Position numbers and translations under genes: made by a program. 64,000 nucleotides of DNA from Diphasiastrum complanatum (Eukaryota; Streptophyta; Lycopodiopsida; Lycopodiales; Lycopodiaceae). A model generated the notes under the pieces. That model was not told the DNA's origin. It was given only the letters and a program-made list of their open reading frames with translations, and did not search any database. Location of the stretch: positions 1 to 64,000 of the forward strand of contig MU832175.1 of NCBI GenBank assembly GCA_029204225.1. The letters run 5' to 3'. Shown piece by piece: positions 45,105-57,184 of the stretch; within the stretch, counting starts at the first letter, position 1, and the number at the start of each line of letters is the position of its first letter.

Positions 45105-46996
45105 ATTTATGATGTGTTGATCCATTGCTCTTGCTTAAATCCAAGTGTAGTGAATCTAGATCAAGATCTAATGTGTAGAACTTGATAGATCCATTGATTA
45201 AGCAACCAATAACTCTCTATGATTGTAAAGTACAATCATTATTGTCCTAAAAACTGTAAAATTTGTCATCAGTTACTCAGAGACAGCTCAGAGTGTGCGA
45301 TTTCTATCCGCTATTGTTTTGCGCTCATTAGCGTCTGATTTTGTTTTTCTGAATCAATATTATCTTCTTATTGCGTTCAGTATACGTCAGAATGCATGCA
45401 TCTCTATATTGCTTTTTGTGACTGATAGAAATTGTCTAAGAATTCAATACTTTATGTTTGGTTACGTAATCACTTAGTATCTAGCGATTTCAAAGTTAGT
45501 TGCTAAAGATTGAACGTGATTTTCATCACTACTTTGTTCAATTTTTGATAGGCATAGTCATGCATTGGACGTAAGAAGTTCTGCATTACATTATCTATCC
45601 TATTTCTGACATTTATCACAAGTAGCTATATTTTACATGCCAATTTTTACAAAATTGTGAAAATCACTATCTATCAAAGCCCATTTCCCATGTAGAAAAT
45701 TTGGCTAACATGGTGACTTCACTAGATAGTATGGTCCTCATACAACAAACCTAGAATCTTTGGCTTTGCATCGTGATTTTTGATGGTATGTCACAGTTTT
45801 CTATAGCTACATCTCCAAGATTAGCACCCTTTGGTGGGGTGATGCTAATCACTCTCTTGGTAACTGGTTCATCAATAGCAACGATGACTTTCGGTGGTCA
45901 CCTGCTCACCAAATCCCAATGCACAAATTTGAAATCTACGTAACGCAGTTCAAATAAAATGAGAAATTAAAACACATTATAGAAACATTTGGGATATGTT
46001 GATACTTTTTTATTTTCCTACCTAAAATCTCAAATCCATGACGTAAAAAATCCATATAAGCATAATTAACTTGGGGGAGAAGGCATATGCCCGTCATCAA
46101 TGCCTGGTATCCATGGGACTATGTGTAGATTCAAATTAGTCAAATATCTCATGGTTATAATTTCGTTTGAGGACCATAAAATTCAGGTGATTGTCAAGAA
46201 GTTTTGAATCAACCACTCTACTCTATTAGCGTCTAACCATCTTTCTGAACTATAAAATGTTGGGACTCACCTACGCCTTGAGTGTTGAAGAAGAAACTGA
46301 CATACGACATTCAGAACGTGTGCTTTCAATCTATCATTTGAGGGGGTTTATGAGTTCTTCAAGTATGAGGATCAATCAAAAATCTGTGTTAACTCAGTGG
46401 CAGTGTGATAGATAGAAGAATAGATCATTAGCTATGACCTAGGGTGTTTGGCTTATGTGCACTCCCACAACTAGAACTTCACATCCAAAACCTAACTTGA
46501 ACATTCTATATTTTTGTTACAACATCTGATAAGTTGAAATGTGGGGTGGTATAGCAATATGTGCACATAAACGATCCAAACAAGGAGAAAAGTCGTGTGC
46601 ATATTATGATGGCTAAGGTGAGGTCATGTTTTATTGTGATATTTTTCATATATATGTGATTTTTCTCTCATTTATAGTTAGCAAATCTAATCCACTCTAC
46701 AGTCCACAACCACACACAAAAGGGAGGGAAGGGCAAGATCATAAATGCATCACTAAAAAAACAAACATGATCAAGGAGCTCAATGGATGCACCAAACTCG
46801 TGAAGGCATGCACCAAACTCGTGAAGGCTCTTCTGATTTCAACATGGAGTTGATACAATTCACAAAAAACTCCTCTTCACAAAGAGGTAGTCTCTTAAAT
46901 AAGCAAGAGAGCTCCTTAGGTGGCATCCTAGTGGAATTTCCACATTTCACAAATTACAAATGGAATAATGCTCTCCACTAGAGGTCACCATCAATA
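45105..46996. other. Unassigned AT-rich DNA
   Basis: No coding segment recognised. A 21-bp word (GCACCAAACTCGTGAAGGCA) is tandemly doubled near 46787-46828. Confidence 0.5.
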
Positions 46997-47271
46997 GGTG
47001 GCTCACTCTACTTTCTTTAAGAGGGTTCTACTTGCATTTATTACATTTGCTTAGATATACTAGTTCCTACATGGTCATTCCATCTTCCGGGATTCACCAT
47101 GAGGCTTACACAGTTCTTACTTGTCATTACTAACTAGTATTCATCGGCTCTCATACTCGGCTCTCAGTCTTCATTAGTCTCGTCTTCTCAGAGACCTCCT
47201 CGGTCTAAGGTGAGAGGTGCTCTTGAGTTGCTCTGTCCAAGTATCTTGGGGATTCGTCAGAATCAGCCAAC
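46997..47271 (+). repeat. Left long inverted repeat
   Basis: Pairs with 51206-51480 on the opposite strand. Shared words include GAGAGGTGCTCTTGAG, CTCTGTCCAAGTATCTTGGG and TTACACAGTTCTTACTTGTC. Confidence 0.85.
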
Positions 47272-47520
47272 ATCATCCCACTCCTAATGTGTTGCAAGAC
47301 CCACTGCAACTCATATTGGACGATGTCGCTCCGCTTTGCATTGGCATCTTCGATCGTCACTTGAAAAAGCGTAGATCCTCGTTCACTTACATAAAACCAA
47401 GTGCTTATTGTCGCTAGTCTTTATCACAAAAACTATTTTCACAAATTTCCGCAATTTAACCAGAATGTCTTATTGTTGCAATTAGTTGACATTCTCAAAA
47501 TTGGAGAGCTCTCAACAACT

Positions 47521-48710
47521 TCACAACTTGCATGCTCGAGTGCTGTCCATGTGTCTCTTTGTTTTGTCACTTGTTTCTGCCGTTGACGATTTTATCTTTG
47601 GTTTCTTGGCAGATTCTATCTTCTGGGAGGTCTGTATCCTCCATTTGCCTTTGGGTGTTTCCGTGGTTATTCTCTCAGTGGAAGATCTAGTCTCAAGGAA
47701 AACCTTTGATCTGCAGGTTGCACAAACTTTGATTATTAGTCTCAAGGGGATGGATTCATCAAAAATTGGTGGTAGGAACAGTTTTGGATGGACGGTATGG
47801 TAACGGTAAGGAAACATGATGAAGGCTTGGTGGTAGGGTGAAGGAACTGATAGTTCTGCAGTTGCAGCCTTGGACCCTTGCAATGTCGAGCTTTGACCAC
47901 CACTTGCTGGATGAGGATCTTGCTTTATTTGCAGGTTCACGGTTGTCTTCATCTTTCATTTTCTGCAACTCTTTCTTTTGATCCGTTACTTTTGTATCTC
48001 TTTGGACTTCATAAGAGGGGATTCAACTATCATTACTCCAGAGAGTTTCTTTTGATCAAGATTGATCTAACTCATCTGTTGCTTAAGTTTTGTCTTTTCC
48101 TCCTCAGCTTCCTGGATCTTTCTCTTTATTTCTTCTAGCTGCTTCACCTGCTTCTGTAGATCTTTTCCAGTTGAACAACCAATGTAGGTGGTAGTTGGTC
48201 TCCACAAGACACTTGCAATGATCTATCAGCTGCTTTGGTAAGACTATCAAAAACTGGAGATTTCTCAGAAGAACAGTGAAATGATGATAAACAAACAGAT
48301 GGAAGGAAGGGTGGTGGTGACAACGGTAGATGGTGTGGACGATAGACATGAGAATGGATGCAGATGTATGACAAGAGGTTGGTTGAAGAAGGAGACTGAT
48401 TTTCCAATGCTTGTGTTTTCCTTTCTAAAGGATCTTGTTGTGACTGGGGTACTTCTTCTGATTGAGTCTCTTTGGATTACCCATCTGCCTTCTTTAGCCT
48501 TGTCTTTTCATATTAGACTTGTGACCTTGGTTGTCGATCTTGCTGATGTTGTTGCAGGCAGCGTAACTGCTCTAGTGGATCCAAGCAGATTCACTCTCTC
48601 CTCCCAAAAAAAAAATCTGTTGGTGGGGGTGCTGTTGCTGGAAATTATTCATGTTCAAGATTGGATCGGCATTGAAAACATGTTGAACATGGGACGACAC
48701 TAAAGATGGA
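47521..48710 (-). pseudogene. Gene-like fragments, possibly captured exons (unidentified protein)
   Basis: On the minus strand, DPILNMNNFQQQHPHQQ (near 48670), VPQSQQDPLERKTQALENQ (near 48430), SPVFDSLTKAADRSLQVSC and GDQLPPTLVVQLE (near 48200) are followed, after a one-base shift, by KDLQKQVKQLEEIKRKIQEA, an evident coiled coil ending QQMS-stop near 48080. ASGGQSSTLQGSKAATAELS lies at 47850-47920. The Gln/Ser-rich and coiled-coil composition resembles a plant transcription-related protein, but I do not recognise the parent. Stops and frame changes make it non-functional. Confidence 0.5.
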
Positions 48711-49689
48711 ACAAATTTTAACTAAATTTGTTTCGATCTTACTGTAGTTGAATCAAAGATGAATATGATGATGAGGTGCAAGAATCAACTCTGACGTGAT
48801 CTCTACTTGGCATATTTGCAGTATGCTCAAAGATTGGAAACTCTGTGCAAGGTGAGCTGAAGATTGACAGATGAATGAAAATGTGTTCTAGAGATGCTCT
48901 ACAGAAGACTCTCGTGTAGTCGCTATTTCTCATGCAAAAATCAATCACACACTAGGAATGAAGAAAAACAAGGAAATATACAAACAGTACAGAGAGTGAG
49001 AACTGTAGTGTACTTGTCGAACAAAACTTACATTTATCAACATTGATAATGTACCCTGACAGTTGTAATATTCCATTGTTTGTAGAGTAATGTGACTTAC
49101 TCTGACATGCCCTTGTCAAAACAAGGCAGGGTGGATGACACTAAATCTACCATCATTGATAGCAGATATTGTAAGATATAGCTTGAGATGCAGGTATGGG
49201 TGACGTACTATGTTCTGAGGACCTCTCTGAACAAGAGATTCAGAACCGAATCTCTATCTGGATTTTCGAATCAGAGAAATATTGTATATTGGCACATTGG
49301 AAATCTTATCGGCTTGTGGAAAGACAAATAGATTTGAGTTGCAGAAGGGGAGGAAAACTTCAATTCCCTGTGGAGGTTGCTCTTGGTTGGACACTGTAGC
49401 AAATGACGGAATATCGATTTCATTTTCTTTCTACAAGGACTCATTTCATATTGTCTTTTTTCATTATGGAACTGGTGTATTGTGCGATATTGTAGAAGTT
49501 TGCTAGAAACTTCTCGAGTGAGCAACAGGCTGAGCGGTTGGGTGCTATGGTGCTCATGTGGTTGTCGTGAGGATCCTATCAGGATTCATAACTGACGTGA
49601 TGGGTAGGTAGGACCGTAGTTGGTTGTTTCGGACAGTCTTTGAAATTGTGTTTTCTGATACATTCAGGACACTCAGCATGGTACTTGGT
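48711..49689. other. Interior of the inverted-repeat segment, no recognised gene
   Basis: Moderately AT-rich, with short open frames on both strands and no known motif. Confidence 0.5.
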
Positions 49690-50890
49690 CTTGACTGGAC
49701 AAAGTGTGGTGTGGTTACGGGTGACGGTTATATGCGGTCGCAAGGGAATGGAGTGTGGTCGCAACGGGTGGATGCGTGCAGGTGTGATGGAATGCGGTTG
49801 GGATGGAATGCGTTTGCGACGATGGAATGCGGTCTATGTGGTGGAGTGCGAGAGAATGTGGGAGTTTGCGATGGGAGTGCAATCAGTGGCAGAGGTGAGG
49901 GAGGTGGTGTAATGCGATGTATGCGGTCAGTGGCGGTTGTGAGGGACCTCTGAGGGCAATTGTGGTTGCAACGGTCGATTGCGGTTTTAGTGGTTTCTAC
50001 GGGTATATGCAGTGTTGACGGTAACCTGTGGTTACAGTTGGTTGATCGTGGTATCAGTAGTCGAGTACGGTGTCAGTGGATGTGTGCAGTGTCAGCGGTG
50101 CTATGCGGTGTCTGCGGTGCTATGCAAATGTGGATAGAGGGTGGCCTGTTGGCGGTTGAAGGTGGAAGGGGTTTGAATGCAGTGGGTTGCGAATTAAGGG
50201 TGAATGGCGTTGGGGGTTTGTGAATGCGGTTGTAGCGGTCGGTTTGCGATTGTTGCAATTCAAGTGTGAATGGAGATGGGGTGCGGGTGTTTGCGCCTGT
50301 GGACGACTGCGATGTGTCTACGATTCGAGGCAGGTGTAGTTAGAGGATGGCTTGTTTGCGGGTGTGATGTTGCGAGAGTGCTGGCATGAGGCGATGTTAG
50401 TATAATCGTAAGGTGATGTTTGTGAGAGAATGCAATGGGAGTGCGGTCTATTGCGGTACCAGTTGCAATGGAGGTGGAAGGTTGGGTTTCTGCGATGCAA
50501 TGTGGCTGCAACGAGAGACTATGGGTCGATGAGGAGGTAGTTGCGAAAGAGGTGGAAGGCGGTTGTGATGAGTGCGGGTGCGATTGCTGAAAAGTGGTTG
50601 CGGGTAGATGCGAGCTATGGTGGTGGAGTGCGTTCTCTACGTTTCAAGGGATAATACAGGTGGGGGTGTGGTGGAATGCGGTGTTATGCTGATGTAGTTA
50701 GGTGAGTTGTGTGGGGTGGGTTTACGGTGGATTGTGGCGTAGTGCGATTCAAGGGTGAATGGAGGTTGGTTGTCTACGAATGCATTCTCCACGGGTCTAG
50801 GGTGGAGGTTGTGTGATGGCAATGAATATGATAGCTGCAGTGCTGGTTTTTGGCGATGGTGACGGCTCAAGGCGGTTGCTCCAGGTGAAT
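49690..50890. repeat. G/T-rich, C-poor tract of degenerate TGCGG motifs
   Basis: The plus strand is strongly enriched in G and T, with TGCGGT/ATGCGG/TGCGGTTG words recurring at irregular spacing (for example near 49733, 49795, 49829, 49920, 49980, 50104, 50116, 50226, 50442, 50453, 50680, 50888). No clean tandem period is seen. The open frames here are by-products of composition. Confidence 0.7.
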
Positions 50891-51205
50891 GCGGTTGTTA
50901 TTACCCAATGCAGATGCAAGCTCGTGTAATTGGCCTCGTTCATAGTGTTGCAGATAGATAGATAGATTGTCAGATAGATCGTCGATGCAAGCTGTAGTTC
51001 TGATCATCGTTGGAGATGTCTGTGGTCGAGCGTGGATCTGGGCCGGTTGAAGCAGGCCGTTGGTTGAGCTCAAAGGATAGAAGAAGGGTGTGTGTGTGTG
51101 TGTGTGTGTCTTGATTGTTTAGTAAAATAAAGAGGGTTAGAGTAATCAAAATATGCTTAAAAATCCTGCAACAACAATGATTTAACAGTTTTCTGATAGG
51201 AGGTT
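50891..51205. repeat. Short microsatellites (GATA)n and (TG)n
   Basis: GATAGATAGATAGA lies near 50953 and a TG run of about 22 bp at 51089-51110, just inside the right inverted repeat. Confidence 0.8.
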
Positions 51206-51480
51206 GTTGGCTGATTCTGACGAATTCCCAAGATACTTGGACAGAGCACCTCAAGAGCACCTCTCACCTTAGACCGAGGAGGTCTCTGAGAAGACGAGAC
51301 TAATGAAGACGGAGAGCCGAGTATGAGAGCCGAGGAATACTAGTTAGTAATGACAAGTAAGAACTGTGTAAGCCTCATGGTGAATCCCGGAAGATGGAAT
51401 GACCATGTAGGAACTAGTATTTCTAAGCAAATGTAATAAATACAAGTAGACCCCTCTTAAAGAAAGTAGAGTGAGCCACC
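51206..51480 (-). repeat. Right long inverted repeat
   Basis: Inverted partner of 46997-47271. Its outer end (GAGCCACC) meets the chromovirus LTR fragment with no spacer. Confidence 0.85.
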
Positions 51481-51971
51481 TCCATAGGCTTATGGAAGGT
51501 CAAGAGACTCATTCCATAACCTATGACTCTTTGAATGTCTTTCTTGTGGGAGTTGGGAACTCAATGGACACTTTAGAAGGGCGCCCTCCTACTAGGTCCC
51601 ACTGCCCAAGTTGTGCATGTATACTTTGGTCCTAGACCAATAAAGTAATATGGTTCAAGGTTGAGGCCCAAGGTTTAGAAAAATAATCATCCAATGACTT
51701 TCTAACACCTCTCTAGGTTCCATACCTCCATCCAAGGCATAGACACCTACCTGCCCTTAACCAAGGACACCAGTACCTTAAACTAAGGCACCTATCCTTA
51801 ATATTAAGGGTACCTCTTATCCAAGGGTCACGTGACTCCATACCTCCAACTAAGATATAGTCACTTGTTTGTCCTTATCCAAGGGCACATACCCTTAATC
51901 CTAAGGGTACCTTGCCATTTAGCCCCCAACACTAAATGGACTATTAGGGGTCTGAAGTACTGCTAGTTACA

Positions 51972-52624
51972 TGTGAAAAATTGTCAACTAGTAGTATTTT
52001 CCTAACTTGAGATTTTGTAGGCCTATGGCCAAATAAAAGTTAGAGATAGGTTCATACATGTATGTAGAGGCCCAAAGTATGTGTACACTACTTTTGAGGT
52101 CACATTAATTAGAGGAGGTCGAGTGTGGAGCTCTTCTATTGGCTCATAATTTGGTGCATTCCTATTTGACCAAATTTCTAGGTATATGGGTGAATCCTAT
52201 TGGACCCCAATTTTAGCCTATCATAAGACAAGTGGCCAAGAGGCACTATGGCTGCTATAAATAGCCATCTCCACGAGTATGTACACATCTCATTTTCATT
52301 CTATTGAATGAATGTTATGCTCTTTGAAGGTCCATCTTCTTCTCTCTCACTTTTTTGTTCATATCTTGCATTCTAGCCACTAGAATTGTGATTTCTTTGT
52401 TGCTATGGCTTCACACGTGTGAAATGCAGGTTGTAGGCTCTGAAGTACGGACAGGGACAGCAAGTTTCTGTTTGTGGAAGCTTATGATCAGATTTTGATG
52501 TTTAGTTGATGTTTAGTATGCTTAACATCACAATTTCTATCATTTTTTCAATCTAGATGTGCATAACTTCCATGGCCAAGATCTTTATGAAACTTTAGCA
52601 TCTTTTGGATCTGAGTTTTTCACA
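51972..52624 (+). repeat. 5' LTR of copia copy B
   Basis: 653 bp, TGTGAAAAATTG...TTTTTCACA. The promoter motif CTATAAATAG is near 52255, and the palindrome TTCACACGTGTGAA at 52410-52423 lies about 150 bp downstream of it. It differs from the copy A LTRs at four or more positions (near 52194, 52266, 52331 and 52496). Confidence 0.96.
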
Positions 52625-52636
52625 TGGTATCAGAGC
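52625..52636 (+). other. Primer-binding site of copia copy B
   Basis: TGGTATCAGAGC, complementary to the tRNA-iMet 3' end, lies directly after the 5' LTR. Confidence 0.95.
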
Positions 52637-53233
52637 ATTAGGCGGCCAAATGTGCAGGTTTTGCCAGATTTAGAAGAGATTTGTGGGCGAGTTTGCTTTT
52701 GTAGCATTCCAATCAAGTTTCTAGCTAAAAATCTTGTTGATTTATGTGTAGAAATTGGATCTTTGTGATCAAAACATCATTTGTATGCATTTCAATTGAA
52801 GTAGGGCGAATTCCCTCTGTACTTATCAGAATAAGGAGACAAAAATTGTTTTGGAAAGAGGGAGATGCAAGATCCAACAAGATCCTATTAGTTTTCCATT
52901 CTAGCATATAGTTTTTTGATTCAATTTCTTGCTTCTTCATGTCAAAAACTTCAAAATTGATGTAACCCTCTGATTTTCAGTTTGCTGAATGATTCAAGAG
53001 TGTATTTCAATCTTAGGAGTGAGGGAAAAGCAAGTATATTGAGGTTTGGTCTTGGTTTGATCAAGAAATCATAAAACTAGTGGCTAAAATTAAGGAAAAA
53101 GTGAGGAAAAGAGAGAAAAAGTAAGGTTTTAGGTTCCAAATCTTTGTGATTTCTTCTTGTGTTTCATTTGTTGATTCAAGAGAGTGCTTAGTGCATTGGA
53201 ACAGGTCAAAGATCAGAGATCAATCATTGCAAC

Positions 53234-56200
53234 ATGGCTACAAATGGAGGCTACATGTTGGAAAGCAATGATAGGCTTACCTCCCTCAACTATTCTACTT
53301 GGAAAGTAAGGATGGAGTCTTTGCTTGAGATGAATGAGTTGATGGATATTGTTGTAGGTGTGGAGGAGAGACCTTTGGCACCTCAAGAACAATTGAGGTA
53401 TGACAAGAGGGCAAAGAAAGCCCTTCACATGATCAAGATGAATGTGACAAATGAGCTTATCAAAGAGGTTGGTAAGTGCACATCATCTAGTGAAGCTTGG
53501 GAAGCCTTGAAGAAGGTTTATGAATCCAAGTCTACTTCTAGAGTGTTGACTTTAAGAAGGCAAATCTTTTCTTGTATGCAAAAGAAGAGTGAGAATGGAC
53601 ATGCTTTTGTTTTGAGAGTTAAAGCATTGAATGATGAGTTAGCATGCATTAATGATGGCATAAATAATGAGGAGCTTGTTCAAGTGATTCTCAATGGCTT
53701 GTTGGATGATCATGCTAATCTTGTTCAAAGTTATGCTATCCAAAAATGTTTACCAAGTGTTGGAGACTTGCAAGAGGTCTTGTTGGCTGAAGAATTCAGG
53801 TTGCAAGCAAGAGTGGGAGCATCTTCTACATCTCAAGGAGGAGAAGAGGAGGCAATGTTCTCTAAAGGCAAGTTCAAGGGCAAAGGTAAAAGCAATTGGT
53901 CTAAAGGGCAAGACCAAGGTGAGCACTCTACTTTTGGCAAAAAGAAGGATAGATCTAAGCTAAAATGTTTCTATTGTGGAGTCAAAGGGCATTTTGCTAG
54001 TGATTGTTTTAAGAAAAAGAGGGATCAAGGGGAAAAGCAAACCAATCTAACTATTGATGAGGGTGGGGATGAGCTTCTTTCAAATGATGCTTTTGTTATG
54101 TCATCTTGCTTGTTGGCTAATCATGGAGACATTGATCCTTGGTGGATTGATAGTGGAGCCACTTCTCATATGACATATCATAAAGAGTATTTTTCATCTT
54201 TAATGGCATTTGATGGTGATAGGAAGGTAATCTATACCGCAAATGATGGTGAGTGTGCAATCAAGGGGATTGGCACAATTCCTATTTCACTTTCTACAAA
54301 TAGGAATATAGAATTGAAAGATGTTTTGCTCATTCCATCCATTACCAAGAACTTACTTAGTGTAAGCCAAATGCTTGACAAAGGATTCAAAGTTGAGTTT
54401 GATGGTGATGCTTGCTTGATCAAAAAGGGGTGTAGTATCATTGCAAAAGGGAAAAGGCAAGGGAAATTGTTCAAGCTTGATGCATGTGTTGTTGCTAACC
54501 AAGTTGGATGCATGGCAAATGAACAAATGTCAATTCAAGAGGTATGGCATAAAAGGATGGGACATCTCAACTACAAGGCCTTGGAGGTAATAGCCAAAAA
54601 GGAGGTAGTAAGGGGACTTCCCAAGTCTCTTACTTGCTTGAATCATGTTTGTGAAGAATGTGCTTTGTCTAAATCACATAGATTGCCATATACTAGATCT
54701 ATATCTAGATCTAAGATGCCTTTTTCTCTCTTGCATTCGGATATTCATGGTGTTACTACAATTAGCAATGGAGGTGCTAAGATGTATGTAACTTTCATTG
54801 ATGATTTTAGTAGATTTTGTTGGGTTTATCTACTAAAGAGCAAGGATGAGGTGTTTGATGTGTTTGTCAAGTTCAAAGTTGCTATTGAGACTCAATTTAC
54901 AACCAAAATCAAATGCTTGAGGAGCGACAATGGTGGTGAATACATTTCTAACAAATTCAAAGCCTTTTGCGATGAGCATGGGATCAAGAGGGAGTACACA
55001 TGTCCAAGAACACCACAACAAAATGGAGTGGCCGAGAGGAAGAATAGAACCTTGTGTGAGAGTGCAAAGGCAATGAGATTGAATGCTAATCTTCCTAAAC
55101 CTTTTTGGAGTGATGCTTTGTTGTGTGCAAATTTCCTATGCAATAGATGGCCAAGTGTTGTATTGGAAGGAAAAACCCCTTTTGAAGCTTTGTTTGGTAC
55201 GAAGCCTAATGTCAAGTTTCTAAGAACTTTTGGATGCATTTGCTACTTCAACATTACTCTTGATGATAGAACTAAGGAGGATCCATCTTCAAGAAAGGGC
55301 ATTTTTGTTGGTTATAGTGAAGTAAGCAAAGCATATAGGATTTATGTTCCTTCAATCAAGAAAGTGTTCACAAGTAGGGATGTCATTTTTGATGAAGGTA
55401 ACATTCCAAAAGTTGTTTCAAGTGATGATGGTGTTGTTGCAACTAATGTGCTTGATGACAATGGAGTTGATGACACATTGGATGTGGATGTTGAAGAAGC
55501 CTCTTCAAGTCAAATTCCAAGGAGAACTCCAAGGCATAAAGTGAAACCCTCAAGGCTCACTTATGATGGCAAAGGTAAGCAAGTGGTGGATGGATCCAAC
55601 TATGCTTTCCTAACTTCTTTTGATGTACCTTCATGTGTAGATGAAGCAAGGCAAGAAGAGGAATGGATCCAAGCAATGGATCTTGAGTTTGAAGCACTTA
55701 TGAAGAACAACACATGGAGATTGGTGGAGCTTCCAAAGGGCAAAAGTGCAATTGGATGCAAATGGATCTTCAAGGTAAAGACAAATCAAGATGGATCTAT
55801 CAACAAGTTGAAGGCAAGGTTGGTGGCTAAAGGTTATGCTCAAGAGCATGGCATTGACTATGAGGAAACCTTTGCACCCGTGGCAAAGATGGTGAGCATA
55901 AGAGTAATCATTTCCCTTGCAACTCTTTATGGATGGGATCTTTGGCAATTAGACATTTCTAATGCTTTCTTGAATGGTGATCTTGAAGAGGAAGTCTACA
56001 TGGAGCAACCCGAGAGCTATGTTTCTCATAGCAAGCCTAATCATGTGTGTTTTCTACAAAAAAGTTTGTATGGTCTTAAGCAAGCACCAAGGAGTTGGTA
56101 TGCTAGGCTTAACTCTTTTCTACTTTCTCAAAACTTCACTATGAGTGAGTATGATCATTCACTTTACTTTAGAATTAGTGCTAATGATGTTACAATCCTT

Positions 56201-57184
56201 CTAATTTATGTGGATGACATTATTTTAAGTGGAGGGAACAAGGAAGATATAGAAGATATCAAGAAAGCACTAAAAAAGGAATTTGAAGTGCATGATCTTG
56301 GTCTTTTGAGCTATATCTTAGGAATAGAAGTAATTAGAACTTCTCAAATCACTTTTATTTCACAAGAGAAGTATGCTATTTCTATTCTCAATAGATTTCA
56401 TATGGTAGATGCAAATCCTATTGATACACCTATGGAATCACATGTAAAGCTAACTATAAGAGGTAATGAAAGATCCTTCGAGGACATTACTCTCTATAGG
56501 AAGCTAATAGGTTCTCTTATATATCTAACCATCACAAGACCTGATTTATCTTATTGTGTTGGTAGATTAAGCCAATTCATGCAAGATCCTAGCATAGAAC
56601 ATTGGAAACTAGGAAAGAGGATCTTGAGATACATCTCGGGAACAAAAGATTTTGGCATTGTTTATAGAGGCTCATCACCTAACTTATTTGGTTTTTCAGA
56701 TTCAGATTTTGCAGGAGACCTTATGGATAGAAAATCCATAAATGCACATGCTATTTTCATAGGTGATGGAGCTATCTCATGGATGTCGAAGAAACAAGCA
56801 ACTATATCACTTTCTTCTAGTGAGGCCGAGTACAAAGCTTTGACATCATGCACAAAGGAGATGGTGTGGATCAAGAGGATGATTATGGAGCTTCATTTGC
56901 TGGATTTTTCAGAGAGTCCAATCATCTTTTGTGACAACCTTTCAGCCCAAAGTCTAGCAAGCAATCCGGTTTTCCATGCAAGGAGCAAACATATCGAGGT
57001 GGCTTACCATTTTGTGAGAGAACAAGTGTTGGCAAAAGAGATCAAGCTTGAACATGTCCCATCAAAGGAATGTGTGGCTGATATCTTTACCAAAGCATTG
57101 GGAAAGGACTTATTTTTCAAGCATAGAACAAGTCTTGGTGTACTTTCTAAATCTATGCTAAAACTAGTTGAAGAGGGAGTGTGA
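53234..57184 (+). CDS. Gag-Pol polyprotein, Ty1/copia (copy B)
   Basis: 1316 residues in one uninterrupted frame with the same domain order as copy A: gag, zinc knuckle, DSGA protease, HHCC and D-D-E integrase, YVDD reverse transcriptase (codons 992-995, 56207-56218) and RNase H. It differs from copy A by N121 for S and A342 for T. The leader between the primer-binding site and the ATG is about 600 nt. The start is the first Met of the conserved gag N-terminus (MATNGGYMLESNDRLTSLNY). Gag and Pol are fused without a frameshift, as is usual in plant copia. The reading frame overlaps the 3' LTR by 5 bp. Confidence 0.97.
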   Translation: MATNGGYMLESNDRLTSLNYSTWKVRMESLLEMNELMDIVVGVEERPLAPQEQLRYDKRAKKALHMIKMNVTNELIKEVGKCTSSSEAWEALKKVYESKSTSRVLTLRRQIFSCMQKKSENGHAFVLRVKALNDELACINDGINNEELVQVILNGLLDDHANLVQSYAIQKCLPSVGDLQEVLLAEEFRLQARVGASSTSQGGEEEAMFSKGKFKGKGKSNWSKGQDQGEHSTFGKKKDRSKLKCFYCGVKGHFASDCFKKKRDQGEKQTNLTIDEGGDELLSNDAFVMSSCLLANHGDIDPWWIDSGATSHMTYHKEYFSSLMAFDGDRKVIYTANDGECAIKGIGTIPISLSTNRNIELKDVLLIPSITKNLLSVSQMLDKGFKVEFDGDACLIKKGCSIIAKGKRQGKLFKLDACVVANQVGCMANEQMSIQEVWHKRMGHLNYKALEVIAKKEVVRGLPKSLTCLNHVCEECALSKSHRLPYTRSISRSKMPFSLLHSDIHGVTTISNGGAKMYVTFIDDFSRFCWVYLLKSKDEVFDVFVKFKVAIETQFTTKIKCLRSDNGGEYISNKFKAFCDEHGIKREYTCPRTPQQNGVAERKNRTLCESAKAMRLNANLPKPFWSDALLCANFLCNRWPSVVLEGKTPFEALFGTKPNVKFLRTFGCICYFNITLDDRTKEDPSSRKGIFVGYSEVSKAYRIYVPSIKKVFTSRDVIFDEGNIPKVVSSDDGVVATNVLDDNGVDDTLDVDVEEASSSQIPRRTPRHKVKPSRLTYDGKGKQVVDGSNYAFLTSFDVPSCVDEARQEEEWIQAMDLEFEALMKNNTWRLVELPKGKSAIGCKWIFKVKTNQDGSINKLKARLVAKGYAQEHGIDYEETFAPVAKMVSIRVIISLATLYGWDLWQLDISNAFLNGDLEEEVYMEQPESYVSHSKPNHVCFLQKSLYGLKQAPRSWYARLNSFLLSQNFTMSEYDHSLYFRISANDVTILLIYVDDIILSGGNKEDIEDIKKALKKEFEVHDLGLLSYILGIEVIRTSQITFISQEKYAISILNRFHMVDANPIDTPMESHVKLTIRGNERSFEDITLYRKLIGSLIYLTITRPDLSYCVGRLSQFMQDPSIEHWKLGKRILRYISGTKDFGIVYRGSSPNLFGFSDSDFAGDLMDRKSINAHAIFIGDGAISWMSKKQATISLSSSEAEYKALTSCTKEMVWIKRMIMELHLLDFSESPIIFCDNLSAQSLASNPVFHARSKHIEVAYHFVREQVLAKEIKLEHVPSKECVADIFTKALGKDLFFKHRTSLGVLSKSMLKLVEEGV

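Larger units (their letters stand above)
46997..51480. mobile_element. Segment bounded by 275-bp inverted repeats (Pack-MULE-like candidate)
   Basis: 46997-47271 and 51206-51480 are inverted copies of each other with few differences, outer ends GGTGGCTCACTCTACTTTCT. The interior (3.9 kb) contains gene-like fragments and a G/T-rich tract but no transposase or retroelement motif. Long terminal inverted repeats around gene fragments fit a Pack-MULE. No 9-bp target duplication is seen. On the right it abuts a truncated chromovirus LTR at 51481. An inverted duplication by rearrangement is the alternative. Confidence 0.55.

Noticed and set aside
46787-46828. Tandem doubled 21-bp word as a CRISPR-like array
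   Set aside because: Only two adjacent copies without spacers, in a plant nuclear context.
47521-47952. 143-codon minus-strand frame as an intact gene
   Set aside because: Only its first third looks protein-like. The rest is low-complexity and reads as part of captured, broken fragments.
49624-50223. Several overlapping plus-strand frames rich in Gly, Val, Cys, Arg
   Set aside because: They are by-products of the G/T-rich tract and lack protein-like patterns.
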